Shown here: in pieces, positions 1 through 8,518 of the stretch
Layout of the letters: each line of letters begins with the position of its first letter
How positions within the stretch are numbered: position 1 is the first letter of the stretch
Assembly (NCBI GenBank): GCA_910584525.1
Contig: CAJUAT010000020.1
Span: 1-39,191, forward strand
DNA length: 39,191 nucleotides
Reading direction: 5' to 3'
From: an uncultured Muribaculaceae bacterium
Lineage (GTDB): Bacteria; Bacteroidota; Bacteroidia; Bacteroidales; Muribaculaceae
Made by a program: the position numbers and the translations under genes
The notes under the pieces: model-generated
Seen by the model: only the letters and a program-made list of their open reading frames with translations
Databases searched by the model: none
What the model was told of the DNA's origin: nothing

Positions 1-23
1 TAATTAAAAATCAATCATATAAC

Positions 24-45
24 TGACAAAAATTAATTTTTGTCA
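24..45. promoter_or_regulatory. Perfect AT-rich palindrome upstream of the first gene
   Basis: An 11+11 bp perfect inverted repeat (TGACAAAAATT then AATTTTTGTCA) lies about 35 bp before the ATG at 80. It could be an operator for the small membrane protein, or a bidirectional AT-rich terminator of a gene left of the window. The right arm contains a sequence close to the Bacteroidota -7 element but with one extra base, and no -33 element is visible. Function is unassigned. Confidence 0.45.
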
Positions 46-79
46 TCTACTAAAACACTCTACAAAAAATCCAAATAAA

Positions 80-445
80 ATGGCAGAAGAAAACGTAAAC
101 GAAGTTCTTGGAATTGAAGAAAGCACATCTTCAAGCAACTCCAATAATTCCACAAACGAAGTTGTGGAATCGAATAACTCTGCGGAAAACACACTGAATG
201 TTATCGCGGGTATTACACTGTGGGTAGGAATCATAGGCACGATATTCTGCCTTTTCACGCTCACAACTACAAAGGTCGTTGACCCTACCGATACATACAG
301 CATCGATTACGATACAATTTTCAATCCTGCAGGACTGGCAATCTCTATCGGAGTGCTGTTTTCTACTATCGTCACATGGGCATTACTTCGCGTTATAGCC
401 AATATCTCCACCTCTTTAAAAGAGATAAATTCAAAAATCAGGTAA
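80..445 (+). CDS. Small two-helix membrane protein, function unknown
   Basis: This 121-residue protein is not a family I recognise. Residues 1-38 are polar and rich in Ser, Asn and Glu, and look disordered. Two hydrophobic segments follow, at about residues 41-62 and 82-104, joined by a short polar stretch. The C-terminus is a short basic tail. There is no cleavable signal peptide, so the likely form is an inner-membrane hairpin with both ends on the same side. It is monocistronic on the plus strand, convergent with the efflux operon. The ATG at 80 is preceded by an A-rich stretch, typical of Bacteroidota starts. The reading frame is clean, but coding status rests on composition and membrane pattern alone. 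Confidence 0.7.
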   Translation: MAEENVNEVLGIEESTSSSNSNNSTNEVVESNNSAENTLNVIAGITLWVGIIGTIFCLFTLTTTKVVDPTDTYSIDYDTIFNPAGLAISIGVLFSTIVTWALLRVIANISTSLKEINSKIR

Positions 446-460
446 ACTGTTATTGAAGTT

Positions 461-594
461 GCGGCACTACCGCCGCGCTTTCGTGTCATCGCCTTTGGCG
501 CTTCGCTTGGCGAAGAATCGAGCCTAAGGTCTCGACCGTAAGGCTTCAATCGCTAACTCATACGCCCTTCGGCCACCCACCGAGGGGCTTTTCT
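461..594 (+). other. Structured 3' region: serial hairpins ending in a terminator
   Basis: Downstream of the small membrane gene lie consecutive short hairpins: GCGG/CCGC (461-473), GCC/GGC (491-499), CTTCGC-TTG-GCGAAG (501-515) and a two-part stem GCCT..GGTC/GACC..AGGC (522-544). They are followed by a strong stem, GCCCTTCGG/CCGAGGGGC (564-588), and a TTTTCT tail, which is a rho-independent terminator for plus-strand transcription. The tail is on the plus side only, so this does not terminate the leftward efflux operon. The region could be a structured 3' UTR or a small RNA released from it. Confidence 0.45.
564..594 (+). terminator. Rho-independent terminator of the small membrane gene
   Basis: A nine-base-pair stem (564-572 with 580-588, one G-U pair) with a 7-nt loop is followed by TTTTCT. 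Its position 120 nt after the stop codon at 445 and the T-run on the plus strand fit termination of the rightward transcript. Confidence 0.7.
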
Positions 595-649
595 ATGTGG
601 TATTGTTGCGGAAGCATTTTACCGAGCATCCCGACCTAGGGGTGCACTG

Positions 650-1957
650 TTACAGGCGGCCGGTGACTCGCAGGTATTCGGTGTGGTTGATTTTCTGCTG
701 GGCGAGGGCCTCTATGTGGTTGGCGCGTGCCTGACTCCATTGCGCTTCGGCATCAAGGACATCTGTCAATGTGGCGAAGCCCGCTTTGAACCGCGCCCGC
801 ATCGACTCCAGCGATTTTTCCGACTGACGGAGTCCTGTTAGTGACGTCTCCACAAGGGTATGGCCGTCGATGAGGTTGCACACTGCCTGACGAGCCTCGA
901 TATCCATAAGCCGAGTATTCTCTTCGAGTGCGAGGCGCGAGTTTTCCAGCTCTATTTTTGCCTGTCGCACCTTCTTGACCTCCGTGCCCCAATGGCACAC
1001 GGGAATGCTTACCGACAGCATGGCCAGAGGCATATAGTCATCGAATTTCTGAGTGTACTGGTAAGGGGTGCCATCGGGGAGCATGGTGGTGCCCTTCATC
1101 CTTATGTTGCCGAACCATGATATGCCGCCGGCTATGGCCACCGTGGGAAGATACCCGGCCTTTTTCATCTTCACCTGTTGCTCGGAGGCGGCAACCTGCT
1201 GCCGCAGCAGTCCCGTTTCAGGACGCCGGCTGATATCATAGTCAAGATTTGCGGGAGCCTCAGCCGTCAACGCAGAGTCAGCCAACACTATCTCCGTGTT
1301 GAGCGGAAGTCCCACGGCATTGCACAGAGCCATGCTGCAGAGACTCGCGCCTGTCGAGACTTTCTGCATCTGATACTTAATGTCGGACATGCGGGCCTCC
1401 ACCCTCAGCAGGTCGTCCTGCAAAGCCATGCCGTTCTTGACGCTAAGCGACACCTGGTCGTATATGGCCTGTATCTGCCGCATGTATGCCTGAAGCATTC
1501 TCTCTTTCTCACGAATGGCGAGAAGGGTGTAATAACTGTTGTCGGCATCGGAGATAACCTCAGCACGCGTTTTCATGGAATTAAGCCGCGCCACCTCTCT
1601 GCCAATCTTGGCAAGCTTCAGTCCAGCCGACAGCTGCCCTCCGGCATATATGGGCAGCGACAAGTTCAGCCCTGCCGTGTACATGCCCCGCATTTGCAGA
1701 GTGGTGCCTTCCATAATCTCCATATCCTTGGTGATCAGAGCCATGGCCGATGCGTCAAGCATAGGCAGACGCTGACGGCGCGCTATGTCGATATCGAGGT
1801 CGGATTTGGCAATGGAATTTCTGTCCTGACGCAGCTTATAGCTGTGCTCCAGAGCCATCGTCCTCACAGTATCCACACTGAGCGTCACCTGCCCCGACAC
1901 AGGCAGCACGCTCATTATAATCATTATTATCGCGGGGAATTTCATTTTCTTCTTCAT
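650..1957 (-). CDS. TolC-family outer-membrane efflux channel
   Basis: This 435-residue protein is the outer-membrane exit duct of a tripartite efflux pump. Residues 1-22 form a signal peptide (basic MKKKMK, then a hydrophobic core, then SGQ). The rest is the long alpha-helical OEP fold with two internal halves. The length is normal for the family. The second half carries the usual coiled region, with Ala-, Arg- and Glu-rich heptads (around residues 330-420) and a typical end (RARFKAGFATLTDVLDAEAQ). The start codon overlaps the stop of the RND gene in an ATGA tetranucleotide, so the two are translationally coupled. It is the last gene of the operon adaptor-RND-TolC. The cargo cannot be told from the sequence. 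Confidence 0.93.
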   Translation of the reverse strand: MKKKMKFPAIIMIIMSVLPVSGQVTLSVDTVRTMALEHSYKLRQDRNSIAKSDLDIDIARRQRLPMLDASAMALITKDMEIMEGTTLQMRGMYTAGLNLSLPIYAGGQLSAGLKLAKIGREVARLNSMKTRAEVISDADNSYYTLLAIREKERMLQAYMRQIQAIYDQVSLSVKNGMALQDDLLRVEARMSDIKYQMQKVSTGASLCSMALCNAVGLPLNTEIVLADSALTAEAPANLDYDISRRPETGLLRQQVAASEQQVKMKKAGYLPTVAIAGGISWFGNIRMKGTTMLPDGTPYQYTQKFDDYMPLAMLSVSIPVCHWGTEVKKVRQAKIELENSRLALEENTRLMDIEARQAVCNLIDGHTLVETSLTGLRQSEKSLESMRARFKAGFATLTDVLDAEAQWSQARANHIEALAQQKINHTEYLRVTGRL

Positions 1958-4900
1958 CTTTTCACTTTATAGAACAGGGAATACAGAACGGGGAGGAGGA
2001 GAAGTATTATGACGGTGCCCATGGTTAGTCCTGCCATTATACAGATTGCCATGGAGCCGAACATAGGGTCGAACATGAGTGGAGCCATGCCGAGGATGGT
2101 TGTCAGAGAAGCCATGGCCACGGGACGCACTCTCGATATCGTGGCATCTATCACCGCATCATATGCCTTTTTGCCATCTTCCTTCTGTTGTCTCTGTATC
2201 TCGTCAACGAGCACTATGCCATTCTTGACCATCATGCCCATAAGACCCATAAGACCTATGATCGCCATGAAAGTGAAAGGCTGTCGGAAGGCGAGAAGAG
2301 CGGGCACTATTCCTGTCAGCACGAAAGGAAGACACAGCAATATCACCAGCACCGACTTCCATCGGCCGAACAGGAGAAGAAGAAGCGTCAGTATGATAAT
2401 CACGGTCAGGGGTACATATCTTATGATATTTACCATGGCGTCCGACTGCAGCTTATGCTCGCCGGCCCACTGCATGGAATAGCCTGCCGGAAGCTTGATA
2501 TCCTCAATCTGCTTCTTGATGCTTTCCATGGCTTTTGCGGTGGTGCCTTCATATATGTCGGTATTCGGGTCAGCCTCCACTTCGATGGTACGGCGGCCGT
2601 TGACGCGGAATACGAAAGGCTCCTCCCATTCCGAGGATATTCCTGATGAAACAGCGCTGAGGGGCAGGGAGCGGAACATCTTGTCGCCGATTTCGTCAGG
2701 ATTAGATGCGCCGGTGAGAAGGCCCTGCATCTGCGACGGGTCTACACGGGCATTCATCATGCTCCACACCGGGACATCGTCAAGGTGCCGGGGAGGATTG
2801 CCGTCGGCATCGCGGACCTTTAGATTCACCACAAGTGACTTGTCGTCGTCGGTAACCATGCCTATGGGCAGGCCGTCGGTGGCCGCATGCAGAGCATCTG
2901 CCACATTCGCGCGTGACAACCCGGCGCGCATGGCGTCATTACGGTTGAGTTCCACCATGAAACGCCGTGACGGCGTCTGCCAGTTGTTCTGTACGGAATA
3001 AGGGTCGATGTACTTCGATGACCGCATTATCTCCTCGGCTTGGCCGGCAAGTTTTCTCAGCACCGCCGGGTCGGGGCCGGAGAATCGTACCTCCACCGTA
3101 TGGGATGTGGCTATCGAGAAATTGTAGCGACGGAAACGTATATAAGCCTCCGGATTCTCCCTGCGCAATATGGGCTTTATGTGTTTGATTATTTCGTTGG
3201 CTGTTTTGAAATCGGTGGCATCCACGATGAGCTCGCCATAACTGTCGCCGCCATTCATCATTGGGCGTACCAGACAATAGTGCGCCGGTGCGGCACCCAT
3301 ACTCATCGACACCCTTTCCACACCGGACACGGTATCGAGGTCGGCCATTATGCCTAAAAGGTCCTGCCGCACCCTGTCGGGCGATACCTGTGCCGGAAGT
3401 GTGTACTCGATCACGAACTGGTTGTAGTCGAAATCTGGGAAGAAGAGATTCTTCACTTTGGTCATGGCGAGCACACATACCACGAGAATCACGGCACCGC
3501 AGGCCACGGTGGTCTTGCGCCAGTCGACAAGCTTTACGAGTACCCTTCTGACCGTGCGGTGCACAGGAGTGTCGAAAGGGTCTTTCTCTTTCTTCGGTAA
3601 TTTGCCTGGGGTCCTGTCGGGTCTCGCCGGCAGCCATGTTTTCGCGCACATGGGAATCTGTACGAGGGCCAACAGCCAGCTTACCAGCAGACTCACGCAC
3701 AACACCACAAACAGGTCGCGGCAATATTCGCCGGCCGTATCGGGCGACAGGTAGGGACTCAGGAATGTGGCCACGGCTATCACTGTGGCTCCCAGCAATG
3801 GCAACGCCGTGCGGCTACCTATACCGTAGAGATATTTCTTCGGCGGAAGTCCGCGGCTGCGGTCCACGAGGATGCCGTCCATGATGACTATGGAATTGTC
3901 GACAAGCATTCCCATGGCTATTATAAAGGCTCCCAAGGAAATTCGCTGCAACGTAGTGCCCAGCGACATCAGTATCGGGAACGACAATGCTATGGTAAGG
4001 GCGAGACCCATGCCGATAATCAGACCTGCACGGAAACCCATGAAGAAAATCAGCACCACGATCACTATCAGCACCGATTCCAGAAGGTTCACGAGGAATG
4101 TGGATATCGCTTCATTCACCTTGTCGGGCTGGAAGAAAATCTTCTGCACCCTGAATCCTACCGGTATGTCGGCGAGTGTCTCCTTCATCTTTTTGTCGAC
4201 GGCCTTTCCTACATCGGGCACCACTACGTCCGACTCAAGGGCTATGCATATGGCAAGCGCATTCTCGCCATCCACAAAAAAGCCGCCTGTCTGAGGCTCC
4301 ACGAGCGTGCGTTTCACCTCGGCCACGTCGCCTACGCGCACCATGCTTCCCGACGGTGTCTTCAGCAGAATGTTCTCCACATCCTTCTCATTGGTAAGTC
4401 CGTCGCTAACACGTAACGAATAGCGGTATCCGCCCGACTGGTATTTGCCGGCATCTGTAACCTTACCCTGGTTCTGCATCTCCATCATGATCTGCGTGAC
4501 GGTAAGTCCGTTGCGGGCCAGACGCTCGGGACTGACTATCACGTCTATCTGCTCCGTGCGTCCGCCTACGATGTTGATGCGTTTCACGCCCTCTACCTCC
4601 AGCAGGGAATTGCGTATGTATTCGGCATACTTCGACGCTTCGGGATAGGGATAATTGTCGAAAGTCAGAGCATAGAAGAGGCCGTAGGTATCCATCATGT
4701 CGTCGATGACGATCGGAGCCATGGCATCGCGCGGCAGCAACATTGCGCTGTCGGCCATCTTGCGCCTCAAGAGGTCGAAATGCTGCTCAATGTCTTTGTT
4801 GAGTACAGTCATCTTGAACTCCACAGTTATTACAGCCATGCCGGAGGTGCATTCAGTGCGTACCTCTTTTACATCGGGGAGAGCGCGCAGCTGGTCTTCG

Positions 4901-5109
4901 AGTACTTTGGCCACCTTCAGCTCCACTTCATGCGCGGAAGCTCCGGGATAAATGGCCACCACGTTGGCCTGCTTGCCATATATGGCAGGGTCTTCCAGCT
5001 TCGGCATCGCTAAAAAGGCGTAGATGCCCGCAATGACCGTGGCGGCGATAAAGCTCCAGAATATTACAGGACGCTTTATGAAAAATTCTGTCAAGTCGCG
5101 TACTTTCAT
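1954..5109 (-). CDS. RND-family efflux permease (inner-membrane pump)
   Basis: This 1051-residue proton-driven pump of the AcrB/MexB/CusA superfamily exports substrate from periplasm or membrane through the adaptor and TolC channel. An N-terminal membrane helix follows the opening KRPVIFW-type motif. Two large periplasmic loops separate two groups of helices. The helix-4 motif LVDNSIVIMDG carries Asp404, and the partner motif MMVKNGIVLVDE near residue 955 carries a Lys; together these match the proton-relay residues of the family. The helix-4 motif has one Asp followed by Asn, where AcrB has two Asp. I place the start at the ATG at 5109, which shares one base with the adaptor stop (TGATG); a GTG one codon upstream is possible. 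Sequence alone does not separate drug from metal export. Confidence 0.95.
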   Translation of the reverse strand: MKVRDLTEFFIKRPVIFWSFIAATVIAGIYAFLAMPKLEDPAIYGKQANVVAIYPGASAHEVELKVAKVLEDQLRALPDVKEVRTECTSGMAVITVEFKMTVLNKDIEQHFDLLRRKMADSAMLLPRDAMAPIVIDDMMDTYGLFYALTFDNYPYPEASKYAEYIRNSLLEVEGVKRINIVGGRTEQIDVIVSPERLARNGLTVTQIMMEMQNQGKVTDAGKYQSGGYRYSLRVSDGLTNEKDVENILLKTPSGSMVRVGDVAEVKRTLVEPQTGGFFVDGENALAICIALESDVVVPDVGKAVDKKMKETLADIPVGFRVQKIFFQPDKVNEAISTFLVNLLESVLIVIVVLIFFMGFRAGLIIGMGLALTIALSFPILMSLGTTLQRISLGAFIIAMGMLVDNSIVIMDGILVDRSRGLPPKKYLYGIGSRTALPLLGATVIAVATFLSPYLSPDTAGEYCRDLFVVLCVSLLVSWLLALVQIPMCAKTWLPARPDRTPGKLPKKEKDPFDTPVHRTVRRVLVKLVDWRKTTVACGAVILVVCVLAMTKVKNLFFPDFDYNQFVIEYTLPAQVSPDRVRQDLLGIMADLDTVSGVERVSMSMGAAPAHYCLVRPMMNGGDSYGELIVDATDFKTANEIIKHIKPILRRENPEAYIRFRRYNFSIATSHTVEVRFSGPDPAVLRKLAGQAEEIMRSSKYIDPYSVQNNWQTPSRRFMVELNRNDAMRAGLSRANVADALHAATDGLPIGMVTDDDKSLVVNLKVRDADGNPPRHLDDVPVWSMMNARVDPSQMQGLLTGASNPDEIGDKMFRSLPLSAVSSGISSEWEEPFVFRVNGRRTIEVEADPNTDIYEGTTAKAMESIKKQIEDIKLPAGYSMQWAGEHKLQSDAMVNIIRYVPLTVIIILTLLLLLFGRWKSVLVILLCLPFVLTGIVPALLAFRQPFTFMAIIGLMGLMGMMVKNGIVLVDEIQRQQKEDGKKAYDAVIDATISRVRPVAMASLTTILGMAPLMFDPMFGSMAICIMAGLTMGTVIILLLLPVLYSLFYKVKR

Positions 5110-6155
5110 CACAACAGCTCTCCAAAATTAGTATCCGAAGCAGGTTTGACAATAGTCACTTTCTCGCCTTCCTTGAGGTGTCTTGCTCCCGCTCTCACCA
5201 CAGTCTCTCCGGGATCTATTCCCGACTCCACCGCCAGACAGCCGTCGACAGGCGCTGGGGAGAGACTCACCTGTCTGGCTGTAACCGTGGAATCATCGCG
5301 CACCACCCATACTTTGTCGATGCCGTCAATGCTCACAACAGCAGTGGTAGGGATGATGACACCGCCTGTCGCGGCAGAAGATTTCATGGAGAAGTCAACG
5401 GTGACGTTGCTGCCGGCCACCAGGCCGCGCGTGTCGTCAACGGCAAGAATAGCCTTGTAAAGTTGCGAGGCGTCAGCTTTGGGTATCATGGCCATCACTC
5501 TTGCCGGCGTGTCGATACCTTCGCCGACTACGTGTATAGAGGCTATGTCGGCACGGTGTCGGTATACCCATGCCGGCACGTTTACCTCCACACGGGCAGC
5601 TCCCGAGGAAAGAAGGGATATCACGGGCGTGCCGGCATCCACCATTTCCGACGCCTCGAAGTTAACCGACTTCACGATACCGTCGGCGGGAGCACGGAGT
5701 ACGGTGTACGACAGCTTGTTGCGGTTGCTCTGCAACTGCACTCTCAGCTGCCGCACACCTGCCTCCGCCTTGGCATAGTCGTTGGGTGTCACATTACCGG
5801 CCTCATACAGAGGCTTCATACGCTCCAGCTCAGCCGCCAGCTGGTTATACTGTGTTTCGGCAGCCTCTACACCAAGTTTATAGTCGCGGCTGTCAAGAGT
5901 GGCTATCACTGATCCCCTGGCCACATGCTGTCCTTCGCGGACATATATGTGGCTCAGCTGTCCCGGGGTCAGGAAGGCCACATCAATCTCTGCTTTCTCC
6001 TTGACGACGCCGGGCAGCGACCTTATGGCGCCACCTTCCGCACTCTCGGCTTCCACCACGGATACCGACCTTACAAATTTCTCTCCTTTGTCGTCGCCTC
6101 TGCACGAACAGAGCAGCAACGACAGCGCAAAAATATATGACAGTGTACGTCTCAT
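5109..6155 (-). CDS. Periplasmic adaptor lipoprotein of the RND pump (HlyD/AcrA family)
   Basis: This 348-residue membrane-fusion protein bridges pump and outer-membrane channel. A lipoprotein signal ends at the lipobox LCSC, with Cys18 as the acylated residue. Next come a beta strand, the first half of the lipoyl (barrel-sandwich) domain (IAFLTPGQL-like, residues about 55-90), an alpha hairpin (about 95-145: TQYNQLAAELERMKPLYEAG), the second lipoyl half (TVLRAPADGIVKSV), a beta-barrel domain and a membrane-proximal C-terminal domain. It is the first gene of the operon. A -7 element (TAATTTTG) lies only about 24 nt upstream of its ATG, without a matching -33 element, so an activator is likely to be needed. 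The divergent AraC gene is the obvious candidate. Confidence 0.95.
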   Translation of the reverse strand: MRRTLSYIFALSLLLCSCRGDDKGEKFVRSVSVVEAESAEGGAIRSLPGVVKEKAEIDVAFLTPGQLSHIYVREGQHVARGSVIATLDSRDYKLGVEAAETQYNQLAAELERMKPLYEAGNVTPNDYAKAEAGVRQLRVQLQSNRNKLSYTVLRAPADGIVKSVNFEASEMVDAGTPVISLLSSGAARVEVNVPAWVYRHRADIASIHVVGEGIDTPARVMAMIPKADASQLYKAILAVDDTRGLVAGSNVTVDFSMKSSAATGGVIIPTTAVVSIDGIDKVWVVRDDSTVTARQVSLSPAPVDGCLAVESGIDPGETVVRAGARHLKEGEKVTIVKPASDTNFGELL

Positions 6156-6178
6156 ACGGCTATTGTTGTTTTGGAGAG

Positions 6179-6186
6179 CAAAATTA
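6179..6186 (-). promoter_or_regulatory. -7 element of the efflux operon promoter, lacking a -33 element
   Basis: On the minus strand this reads TAATTTTG, a full match to the Bacteroidota -7 consensus TAnnTTTG. At the expected -33 position (about 6207-6210) the minus strand reads AAGA, not TTTG. A good -7 with no -33 fits an activator-dependent promoter, consistent with the divergent AraC gene. Confidence 0.55.
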
Positions 6187-6236
6187 TATATTCCCGAGCA
6201 TCGGATTCTTATCCATCGGGAGGTAATGTTGTCCCG

Positions 6237-6309
6237 TTTTGCCGTAATTGTTGAAATATCGGCCTATTTTCACCGTAAGAATCAAGGATATTGATTAATT
6301 TTACCGTAT
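6237..6309. promoter_or_regulatory. Three direct CCGTA repeats phased at 31 bp: candidate AraC operators
   Basis: Between the efflux operon and the AraC gene, CCGTA occurs at 6242-6246, 6273-6277 and 6304-6308. Each copy is preceded by a run of T (TTTTG, TTTTCA, TTTTA). The spacing is exactly 31 bp twice, about three helical turns, so the copies lie on one face of the DNA. AraC-family proteins often bind direct repeats. The outermost copy lies 12 bp before the AraC start codon, which suggests autoregulation as well as control of the efflux promoter. Confidence 0.5.
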
Positions 6310-6319
6310 CAACAGTAAA

Positions 6320-7231
6320 ATGATGGAAGCATTCATACCCGACCTGAGTTTCTCTATGATACCGTCAGGCTCCGTCATAGGGACCGCCCGTTATGGTGAG
6401 AAAGTCACTATATTCGACAACATCCACACTGACAGGGATATCGACCCCGGCCAGCTGCCTGATTATTTCAGGAACTATCCTTTAAAGATGCAATTCTCGG
6501 TGTTGACCTATTGCGGAAGGGGAAGCATATGTATCGACGCAGGGTTGCGCCGTACTACATTGCAGCCCGGCGATTTTGCCATAATCCCCGTTGGAATGAT
6601 TATATCCGATTTCAGAATGAGCGATGACTGCCGGCTTATAGCGGTTATCCATAACACGCTTGAGAACTCTGTCCTTGAGATGCCGGAACTCACAAGAGCG
6701 CTGGTAGGGACGTTTACTACCGGGATGACCAACGCAAGGATATCTGAGCCTCTGCGTAATCTTTTCATATCGGGATGCGACCGACTGCGCGAACTCATGG
6801 AGCTTGAGGGATTCATGCTGCGCAACCAGGCTGTGGATGGCGAGATGAGAGTGCTCATGGCTATACTGATAGAGAGCATGAAAAGGGTCGACAATGTGGA
6901 TGGGGCCGATACACGGCCCCACCAGCTCGTCAGCAAATTCGCCGAGCTGGTGGCTATCCATTATCGCCGCGAAAGAGGAGTGAGGTTCTATGCCGAAAAG
7001 CTCTGTGTCACTCCAAAGTATCTCGGCCAGATTGTTAAGCGTCTCTCCGGAAAGAATCCTTTGAGCATGATAAGCGAATATGTGATACTGGAAGCAAAGG
7101 TGCTGCTGAAGATGCGCGGAACAAGTATCAAACAGGTATCCACGGAACTAAACTTCCCTAATCAGAGCTTCTTTACCAAGTATTTTCGGAAATATTCAGG
7201 GATGACTCCCCAGGAGTACCGCAATTCATGA
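6320..7231 (+). CDS. AraC-family transcriptional regulator
   Basis: This 303-residue protein has an N-terminal cupin-like sensory domain (about 30-110; the stretch TLQPGDFAIIPVG is typical of AraC-type effector domains). A helical linker leads to a C-terminal double helix-turn-helix domain (about 200-300) with the family's closing pattern of a Phe-rich second helix-turn-helix (SFFTKYFRKYSGMTPQEYR). It is divergent from the RND efflux operon and probably activates it. The effector is unknown. Two consecutive ATG codons open the frame, at 6320 and 6323; either could be the start. Its stop codon overlaps the argH stop on the other strand, leaving no space for a terminator between the convergent genes. 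Confidence 0.92.
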   Translation: MMEAFIPDLSFSMIPSGSVIGTARYGEKVTIFDNIHTDRDIDPGQLPDYFRNYPLKMQFSVLTYCGRGSICIDAGLRRTTLQPGDFAIIPVGMIISDFRMSDDCRLIAVIHNTLENSVLEMPELTRALVGTFTTGMTNARISEPLRNLFISGCDRLRELMELEGFMLRNQAVDGEMRVLMAILIESMKRVDNVDGADTRPHQLVSKFAELVAIHYRRERGVRFYAEKLCVTPKYLGQIVKRLSGKNPLSMISEYVILEAKVLLKMRGTSIKQVSTELNFPNQSFFTKYFRKYSGMTPQEYRNS

Positions 7232-8518
7232 TATCCGGTTAATGACTGACCGGAATTTGTCGCGGATGCGGTCGTTGCAGAGGTTGCCGATACTCCCTTC
7301 GTGAGTGTGATGTAGCTCCCTTGTGGGTTTGTACTCGCCACGCTGTACCTGCATGCCGACCTGACGGTAGGCGTCGCGGAAAGGTACGCCCGACAATACA
7401 AGACGGTTAACGTCTTCAACCGTAAACAGATAATCGTACTTCTTGTCGTCGAGGATATTTTTCCTTATGCGTATATGACGGAGCATGAACTCGGCCATGT
7501 CGAGACATTTCACCAGCTCGTCGGTAGCAGGGAATGTGATGTCCTTCAGCAGCTGGAGGTCGCGGTTGTAGCCCAAGGGTAGGTTTGCGGTCAGGAGAGC
7601 CACTTCATTGGGGATGGCCTGCAGCCTGTTGCACTTTCCGCGCATTATCTCGAAGACATCGGGGTTCTTCTTGTGAGGCATTATCGAGGATCCCGTGGTA
7701 AGCTCGTCGGGGAAGGATATGAACGCGAAGTCGGGACATATCCACATACAAACGTCCATTGCGAGATGGGCGAGTGTAGAGGCGATCGCGGCCACGGCCA
7801 TTGCTACGGCACGCTCCGTTTTGCCACGGCTCATCTGCGCCGCCACTACATTGTAATGCATGTCGGCGAAATTGAGCAGCCGGGTGGTCATCCCTCTGTC
7901 AAGGGGGAATGAAGAGCCGTATCCGGCAGCGGAGCCGAGGGGATTCTGGTTGGCGATATTGTAGGCGGCCACAAGCATCTGCATGTCGTCGGCAAGCGAC
8001 TCCGCGTATGCACCGAACCATAAACCGAAAGATGAGGGCATGGCTACCTGAAGATGCGTATAGCCGGGCATAAGGTCCTCCTTATGTTCATCGCTCAACA
8101 GGAGAAGCCGGTTGAAAAGTCGCTCCACAGCCTCAGAGACACGCTTCAGCTCGTCGCGCATGAAGAGCTTGAGATCCAGAAGCACCTGGTCGTTGCGCGA
8201 TCGCCCGGAGTGTATTTTCTTGCCCAAATCGCCATACTTGGCCGTAAGCATGAACTCTACCTGCGAATGTACATCCTCCACACCATCCTCTATACGGAAA
8301 TCACCCGCAAGTATGCGTGCATGTATTTCCTCAAGGCCTTCGAGCAAGGTATCGAGCTCCTCCTTTTCAAGGAGGCCTATGCTTTGAAGCATCCTGATGT
8401 GGGCCATGGAGCCTTCCACGTCATGACGGGCAAGACTAAGGTCGAGCTCCCGGTCGTTGCCAACGGTAAATTCTTCTATCAGTCGGTCGGGTTCAAAACC
8501 CTTGTCCCATAAATTCAT
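7226..8518 (-). CDS. argH: Argininosuccinate lyase
   Basis: This 430-residue enzyme performs the last step of arginine synthesis, splitting argininosuccinate into arginine and fumarate in the cytosol. It belongs to the fumarase/aspartase superfamily. The signature GSSIMPHKKNPD carries the catalytic serine loop. The conserved HSGRSRNDQV motif (around residues 100-110) and the MPGYTHLQVAMP motif (about 155-165, with the catalytic His) are also present. Length is slightly below the usual 450-460. It is the last gene of the arginine operon, and its start overlaps the end of the deacylase gene by 26 bp. Its 3' end overlaps the end of the convergent AraC gene by 6 bp. Confidence 0.97.
   Translation of the reverse strand: MNLWDKGFEPDRLIEEFTVGNDRELDLSLARHDVEGSMAHIRMLQSIGLLEKEELDTLLEGLEEIHARILAGDFRIEDGVEDVHSQVEFMLTAKYGDLGKKIHSGRSRNDQVLLDLKLFMRDELKRVSEAVERLFNRLLLLSDEHKEDLMPGYTHLQVAMPSSFGLWFGAYAESLADDMQMLVAAYNIANQNPLGSAAGYGSSFPLDRGMTTRLLNFADMHYNVVAAQMSRGKTERAVAMAVAAIASTLAHLAMDVCMWICPDFAFISFPDELTTGSSIMPHKKNPDVFEIMRGKCNRLQAIPNEVALLTANLPLGYNRDLQLLKDITFPATDELVKCLDMAEFMLRHIRIRKNILDDKKYDYLFTVEDVNRLVLSGVPFRDAYRQVGMQVQRGEYKPTRELHHTHEGSIGNLCNDRIRDKFRSVINRIS

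Noticed and set aside
1178..1972. Long plus-strand open frame of 264 codons opposite the efflux channel gene
   Set aside because: It lies wholly antisense to the TolC-family gene, has no recognisable domain, and is a by-product of GC-rich codon use on the other strand.
5110..5112. GTG start of the RND permease one codon before the ATG
   Set aside because: The ATG at 5109 overlaps the adaptor stop as TGATG, a common coupling arrangement, so it is the simpler start. The GTG cannot be excluded.
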